From: Janthinobacterium sp. BJB426 | GTDB lineage: Bacteria; Pseudomonadota; Gammaproteobacteria; Burkholderiales; Burkholderiaceae_D | Reading direction: 5' to 3' | NCBI RefSeq assembly: GCF_002735705.1 | Contig: NZ_PDZL01000033.1 | Coordinates: 1-37,606, forward strand | DNA length: 37,606 bases | Shown here: piece after piece, positions 34,321 through 37,606 of the stretch | Numbering within the stretch: position 1 is the first letter of the stretch | Layout of the letters: each line of letters begins with the position of its first letter | Made by a program: the position numbers and the translations under genes | The notes under the pieces: model-generated | The model's database searches: none | What the model saw: only the letters and a program-made list of their open reading frames with translations | Told to the model about the DNA's origin: nothing

Positions 34321-34329
34321 AGTGGTATT
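34321..34329 (+). promoter_or_regulatory. Third AGTGGTATT element, next to the chitinase start
   Basis: An exact AGTGGTATT copy lies 25 nt before the GTG start and just ahead of the ribosome site, where a bound repressor would block transcription or initiation. Confidence 0.4.
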
Positions 34330-34354
34330 TCCGCAAACCTGAACAGGAGACAAC

Positions 34355-36316
34355 GTGGAAAATTTAATACTCAAAAAAACGATCAGAAACATGATGGTAT
34401 GTCTGGCCAGCGGTGGCGTGCTGGCCGCATGCGGCGGCGGTGGTGGTGATGCCGGCGCCCCGGCTGGCTCGCAATTGCTGGCGGCCAGCACCGTCGTCGC
34501 CTGCGTGCCTTGGCAAGAGGGTGGCACGTATAACGCAGGCACGGTGGTCACTTACCTGGGCGCCAACTACACGGCCCTGGTGACGCAGACCGATCACGTG
34601 GGCTCCGGTTGGAACCCCGTTTCCACGCCGAGCCTGTGGAGCGCCGGCGGCACTTGCGATGGCGGCACCACGCCGACACCTACTCCGACGCCCACGCCAA
34701 CCCCGACGCCGACGCCGACGCCGATCCCGGCGCCTACACCGAACCCGACGCCCACCCCGACGCCGACGCCAACCGGCGGTACGTGCGCACTGGCCTGGGT
34801 GGCCGGCACGGCCTACAGCGCGGGCGCCACCGTCAGCTATGCGGGCACGAATTACCGCGCCAACTACTGGACGCAGGGCGACAACCCGTCGACCAGCAGC
34901 GGCGCCGCCGGCACGGGCAAGCCATGGACCAGCCAGGAGATATGCAGCACCACGCCGACTCCGACACCTACCCCGACGCCGACGCCGACTCCAACGCCGA
35001 CTCCGACTCCAACGCCGACTCCGACTCCGACCCCAACGCCAACGCCAACGGGCCGCGAAGTCGGTTCCTATTTCGCGCAGTGGGGCGTGTATGGCCGCGA
35101 CTATGAAGTGGCGAACGTGCACACGAGCGGCGTGGCCGACAAGCTGACCTTCATCAACTATGCCTTCGGCAATATTTACCCGAAAAACGGCGGCTATGAA
35201 TGCGCCATGATTACCAAGACGGAACCGGGCGCGACGAATCCGAATTCGCCGGACGCGGGCACGGGTGGCGATGCCGAGGCCGACTACATCCGCACGCCGA
35301 AGCGCACCGTCGATGGCCAGGCGATCCCTTGGGACGCTCCGTTGTCGGGCAACTTCCTGCAGCTGAGGAAACTCAAGGCGGCGCACCCGAACCTGAAGCT
35401 GTTCATCTCGCTGGGCGGCTGGAGCTGGTCGAAGAACTTCTCCGTCGGTTCGGCCACCGATGCGCTGCGCAAGCAGATGGTGCGCTCGTGTATCGACATC
35501 TACATCAAGGGCAATTTGCCGGTGCAGGGCGGTCGCGGCGGCGCGGGCGCGGCGGCCAACATCTTTGACGGCATCGACATCGACTGGGAATATCCGGTCG
35601 GCGGCGGCCAGCCGTACAACACGGTCAGCCCCAACGACAAGCGCAACTTCACCTTGCTGATGGCGGAATTCCGTGCCCAGCTCGATGCGCTCGGTGCAGC
35701 CAACGGCAAGCGCTACCTGCTGACGGCCGCTGTCGGTGCGGGCAAGGACAAGATCGACAACACGGAACCGGCCCTGTACTCGCAGTACATGGATTGGATC
35801 AACCTGATGACCTACGACTTCCACGGCGGCTGGGAAACGAGCACCAACTTCAACGCCCAGCTGTTTGCCGATCCTGCCGATCCATCGACGGGCATGGCGC
35901 GCGAGTACGTGGGCGACAAGGCGGTGCAGTACATGATTGCCGCCGGCGTACCGCGCGACAAGCTGCTGCTGGGCATACCGTTTTATGGCCGCGGCTGGAC
36001 CGGCGTGGCGCCGGGACCGAACGGCGATGGCCTGTACCAGGCGGCGACGGGCACGGCGCCAGGCACGTACGAGTCGGGCATCGAGGACTATAAAATCCTC
36101 GTGGCCAAGGCCGGCACGCGCTACTACCACCCCGTGACCAAGCAGCTGTACCTGTACACGGGGGCGGGCGGCCAGTGGTGGAGCTATGATGACCCGACCG
36201 TCATCGGCACCAAGGTCAAGTACGTGAAGGACCAGGGCTTGCGCGGCGCGTTCTCGTGGGAACTCGATGGCGACGCGAATGGCGTGCTGGCGACCGAGGT
36301 GTGGAAAGTGCGGTAA
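34355..36316 (+). CDS. Secreted GH18 chitinase lipoprotein with two chitin-binding modules
   Basis: A 653-residue modular chitinase. The lipobox is VLAAC (Cys26), followed by a Gly run. CBM5/12-like module 1 is at about 47-101 (VPWQEGGTYNAGTVVTYLG). The first Pro-Thr linker is about 106-138. Module 2 is about 142-195 (LAWVAGTAYSAGATVSYAG). The second Pro-Thr linker runs to about 232, and the GH18 domain covers about 235-653. The active site is FDGIDIDWEYP with Asp405, Asp408, Asp410 and the acid Glu412; LKLFISLGGWSWS, MTYDFHGGWE and GAFSWELDGD complete the family motifs. It cleaves beta-1,4 GlcNAc bonds of chitin by substrate-assisted catalysis. The start is GTG after AGGAGA. The lipobox suggests anchoring or a type II secretion substrate. 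Confidence 0.93.
   Translation: MENLILKKTIRNMMVCLASGGVLAACGGGGGDAGAPAGSQLLAASTVVACVPWQEGGTYNAGTVVTYLGANYTALVTQTDHVGSGWNPVSTPSLWSAGGTCDGGTTPTPTPTPTPTPTPTPTPIPAPTPNPTPTPTPTPTGGTCALAWVAGTAYSAGATVSYAGTNYRANYWTQGDNPSTSSGAAGTGKPWTSQEICSTTPTPTPTPTPTPTPTPTPTPTPTPTPTPTPTPTGREVGSYFAQWGVYGRDYEVANVHTSGVADKLTFINYAFGNIYPKNGGYECAMITKTEPGATNPNSPDAGTGGDAEADYIRTPKRTVDGQAIPWDAPLSGNFLQLRKLKAAHPNLKLFISLGGWSWSKNFSVGSATDALRKQMVRSCIDIYIKGNLPVQGGRGGAGAAANIFDGIDIDWEYPVGGGQPYNTVSPNDKRNFTLLMAEFRAQLDALGAANGKRYLLTAAVGAGKDKIDNTEPALYSQYMDWINLMTYDFHGGWETSTNFNAQLFADPADPSTGMAREYVGDKAVQYMIAAGVPRDKLLLGIPFYGRGWTGVAPGPNGDGLYQAATGTAPGTYESGIEDYKILVAKAGTRYYHPVTKQLYLYTGAGGQWWSYDDPTVIGTKVKYVKDQGLRGAFSWELDGDANGVLATEVWKVR
34673..34776 (+). 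repeat. Pro-Thr linker repeat 1 (CCNACN hexamers)
   Basis: A run of imperfect CCG-ACG/ACC/ACT hexamers encodes alternating Pro-Thr, interrupted by PIPAP and PNP. It is a flexible linker between the two chitin-binding modules. Simple-sequence DNA of this kind can change length by slippage. Confidence 0.85.
34955..35049 (+). repeat. Pro-Thr linker repeat 2 (CCNACN hexamers)
   Basis: A second, uninterrupted Pro-Thr run of about 16 units joins the second binding module to the catalytic domain. It shares the hexamer unit with repeat 1, so recombination between the two could delete the module between them. Confidence 0.85.
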
Positions 36317-36338
36317 TGTTGATGTAGCGTAAGACGCG

Positions 36339-36361
36339 GCCGGATAGCCATGCTGTCCGGC
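36339..36361 (+). terminator. Hairpin after the chitinase gene
   Basis: GCCGGATAG and CTGTCCGGC pair over 9 bp (one G-U) around a 5-nt loop, 22 nt after the stop, followed by TGCTTGTTC. It is a moderate intrinsic terminator candidate. Confidence 0.45.
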
Positions 36362-36393
36362 TGCTTGTTCACATAAAAAACAGGAGACGGGCG

Positions 36394-37446
36394 ATGGCGG
36401 CAGTATCGACATTCGGAGTCAAGCAGCAGCAGCAGCAGCAGGAGCAGCAGCAGGAGCTGAGCCGCGAGTGGCGCAGCTGGATCGCGGAAAACCTCATGCT
36501 GGGCAGCCACCCGTCGGCGCTGATGCCTGTGCTGCAACAGGCCGGCATCGCGGAGCCGCTGGCGCGCCGCGAAATCGAGCTGGCGCTGCAGAGTCCCTAC
36601 CTGGCCGGCGCCGTGCGCCTGTCGAACCGGCTGGCCAAGCGCGACTGGGTGATCGACATCCAGCGCAAGCTGAACCAGCTGCGCCCACCCGAGATTCCCC
36701 GCCGCGAGAAACTGACGGCGCAAGAGTTCCTGACGGAGTTCTATTCCACCAACCAGCCCGTCATCATCACGGGCATGATGGACGACTGGCCTGCCATGGC
36801 CAAGTGGAGTCCAGCTTATTTCCGCGACCATTACGCGCAGCGCGAAGTGGAAGTGCAGTTCGGCCGAGAGGCGGACGCCCAGTACGAAATGAACAGCGTG
36901 GCGCACAAGCGCAAGATGGCGTTCGGCGAATACGCCAGCCTGGTCGAGGGCAGTGGCGCGACCAACGATTTCTACATGACGGCGAATAACAATTCGCAAA
37001 ACCGGCAAGCCTTGCGCGAGCTGTGGGACGATATCGGCCAGCTGCCCGAATACCTGGAACAGAGTGGCGGCCCCACGGGCTTTTTATGGTTTGGCCCCGC
37101 CGGCACCGTGACGCCATTCCACCACGACCTGACGAACAACTTCATGGCCCAGGTCAAAGGGCGCAAGCGGCTGCGCATCATGGCCGCCTGCGAGGTGGCG
37201 CGCGTGTACAACCAGCGCCACTGTTTTACGCCCGTCGACGGGCGCGACATCGACCTGCGGCGCTATCCGCTGATGGCCGACGTGCAGGTGCGCGAATGCG
37301 TGCTGGCACCGGGCGAGATCCTGTTTTTGCCCGTCGGCTGCTGGCATTTCGTCGAAGCGCTCGACGTATCGATGACGGTGGCGTTTACCAATTTCAAATG
37401 GGATAACGATTTTTACAGCAAGTACCCGTCGAATCACGACTTTTGA
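36394..37446 (+). CDS. Cupin-like (JmjC/FIH-type) 2-oxoglutarate/Fe(II) oxygenase
   Basis: A 350-residue protein of the Cupin_8/JmjC-like group. The Fe(II) triad is visible as His243-x-Asp245 in TPFHHDLTNNF and His318 in PVGCWHFVEAL. QPVIITGMMDDWPAM (about 125-139) is the typical start of the domain, and GFLWFGPAGT precedes the first His. Lys154-175-like 2-oxoglutarate ligands could not be fixed by eye; KGRKRLRI after the HxD is a likely one. Family members hydroxylate proteins, or small molecules. The N-terminus is odd: six Gln, Glu, three Gln, Glu, then a helical segment (about 23-100) that looks like a separate accessory domain. AGGAGACGG precedes the ATG. Confidence 0.88.
   Translation: MAAVSTFGVKQQQQQQEQQQELSREWRSWIAENLMLGSHPSALMPVLQQAGIAEPLARREIELALQSPYLAGAVRLSNRLAKRDWVIDIQRKLNQLRPPEIPRREKLTAQEFLTEFYSTNQPVIITGMMDDWPAMAKWSPAYFRDHYAQREVEVQFGREADAQYEMNSVAHKRKMAFGEYASLVEGSGATNDFYMTANNNSQNRQALRELWDDIGQLPEYLEQSGGPTGFLWFGPAGTVTPFHHDLTNNFMAQVKGRKRLRIMAACEVARVYNQRHCFTPVDGRDIDLRRYPLMADVQVRECVLAPGEILFLPVGCWHFVEALDVSMTVAFTNFKWDNDFYSKYPSNHDF
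36424..36453 (+). repeat. CAG trinucleotide repeat encoding poly-Gln
   Basis: Six uninterrupted CAG codons, one GAG, then three more CAG lie at codons 11-20 of the cupin gene. The tract is in frame and near the start, where slippage by one triplet changes only Gln number. Confidence 0.9.
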
Positions 37447-37469
37447 TGGTGACATGACTTGCTGCGAAC

Positions 37470-37488
37470 AGCCGCCGTACAGGCGGCT
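37470..37488 (+). other. Hairpin after the cupin gene
   Basis: AGCCGCC-GTACA-GGCGGCT (7 bp) lies 23 nt after the cupin stop. It is enclosed by a second inverted pair GGTGAC (37448-37453) and GTCACC (37498-37503), so the whole segment can fold as a nested structure. No U run follows. It may end the cupin transcript or belong to the flank of the IS110 element. Confidence 0.45.
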
Positions 37489-37506
37489 AATGAGATGGTC
37501 ACCCTC

Positions 37507-37540
37507 CACCCTATAAGTTACTAAACTTATAGGGTGTTTT
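37507..37540 (+). terminator. Perfect 13-bp hairpin with T run in front of the IS110 transposase
   Basis: CACCCTATAAGTT and AACTTATAGGGTG are exact complements around the loop ACTA, followed by TTTT. It ends 20 nt before the transposase start. It works as an intrinsic terminator and would shield the transposase gene from outside transcription. It could be the insertion target, because IS1111-group elements often target structured sites, or part of the IS left end. Confidence 0.7.
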
Positions 37541-37560
37541 CATTTCTGAAGGAGGCCATC

Positions 37561-37606
37561 ATGGAAAACGTTACGCTCATCGGCATCGATCTCGGCAAAC
37601 ACAGCT
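37561..37606 (+). CDS. IS110-family transposase, N-terminal fragment cut by window edge
   Basis: The first 15 codons after AAGGAGG read MENVTLIGIDLGKHS. The IGIDLGKxSF start of the RuvC-like DEDD domain, with the first catalytic Asp, is typical of IS110-family transposases and close to IS1111-group starts such as IS5075/IS4321 as I recall them. The rest lies outside the window. The short upstream non-coding part (at most 114 nt) also fits the IS1111 group, where the long non-coding end is on the 3' side. Confidence 0.85.
   Translation, partial: MENVTLIGIDLGKHS

Larger units (their letters stand above)
33994..34354 (+). promoter_or_regulatory. rlmD-chitinase intergenic region with repeat-rich promoter
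   Basis: A 361-nt region without a gene. It begins with a perfect 10-bp hairpin, continues with a pyrimidine-rich T-run stretch (about 34095-34155), and then contains repeated AGTGGTATT/CCACTT elements, detailed separately. It ends in AGGAGA before the GTG start. I could not place unambiguous -35 and -10 boxes. Confidence 0.6.

Noticed and set aside
34673..35049. Pro-Thr hexamer tracts as a CRISPR or non-coding minisatellite
   Set aside because: They are in frame, within a chitinase, and encode typical inter-domain linkers.

Overview
The window is high-G+C proteobacterial chromosome. The gene content and order point to a betaproteobacterium of the order Burkholderiales, most likely an Oxalobacteraceae (Janthinobacterium/Duganella/Massilia-like). 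This is inferred from the sdhCDAB-sdhE-gltA order, an odhA-odhB-lpdA cluster, a divergent mdh/GntR pair, surE-pcm-nlpD-rpoS-rlmD and a GH18 chitinase. No database search was possible. A transposase fragment lies at each edge (IS3 family on the left, IS110 family on the right).

Region 1 (1-21.2 kb) is a near-complete TCA-cycle supercluster. Leftward genes are mdh, a CitE-like CoA-ester lyase, a small secreted protein and acnA. Rightward genes are a HutC-type GntR regulator, sdhC, sdhD, sdhA, sdhB, sdhE and gltA. A 16-bp perfect palindrome lies between mdh and the regulator gene and is the best candidate for its operator. After an HxlR regulator, a flavodoxin-fold NAD(P)H oxidoreductase and a LysR regulator comes the 2-oxoglutarate dehydrogenase set odhA, odhB and lpdA. 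A small SHOCT+PspC membrane-protein gene sits between odhB and lpdA and overlaps lpdA by 11 nt.

Region 2 (21.2-25.5 kb) holds zapE, a lipoprotein of unknown function, a YdcH-like small protein and a DinG/YoaA-type Fe-S helicase.

Region 3 (25.5-28.8 kb) is the least ordinary part. It is a two-gene cassette: a TIR-domain protein followed 19 nt later by an 817-residue protein with a KGGTGRT-type P-loop NTPase domain and an array of kinesin-light-chain-like TPRs. Seven of these repeats have an exact 126-nt period. The cassette sits between two housekeeping blocks and is preceded by a terminator and a cluster of CTGGC/GCCAG palindromes. It is the best candidate in the window for an uncharacterised immunity, conflict or signalling system. 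Its architecture recalls the TIR-like FxsC and TPR protein FxsT of actinobacterial FxSxx-COOH systems.

Region 4 (28.8-34.0 kb) is the stationary-phase/stress block surE-pcm-nlpD-rpoS followed by rlmD. Region 5 (34.0-37.6 kb) has a secreted GH18 chitinase lipoprotein with two carbohydrate-binding modules on Pro-Thr linkers, preceded by an unusual repeat-rich promoter region. It is followed by a JmjC-like cupin oxygenase with a poly-Gln N-terminus encoded by CAG repeats, then an IS110-family transposase start behind a perfect 13-bp hairpin. No tRNA, rRNA or CRISPR array was seen.
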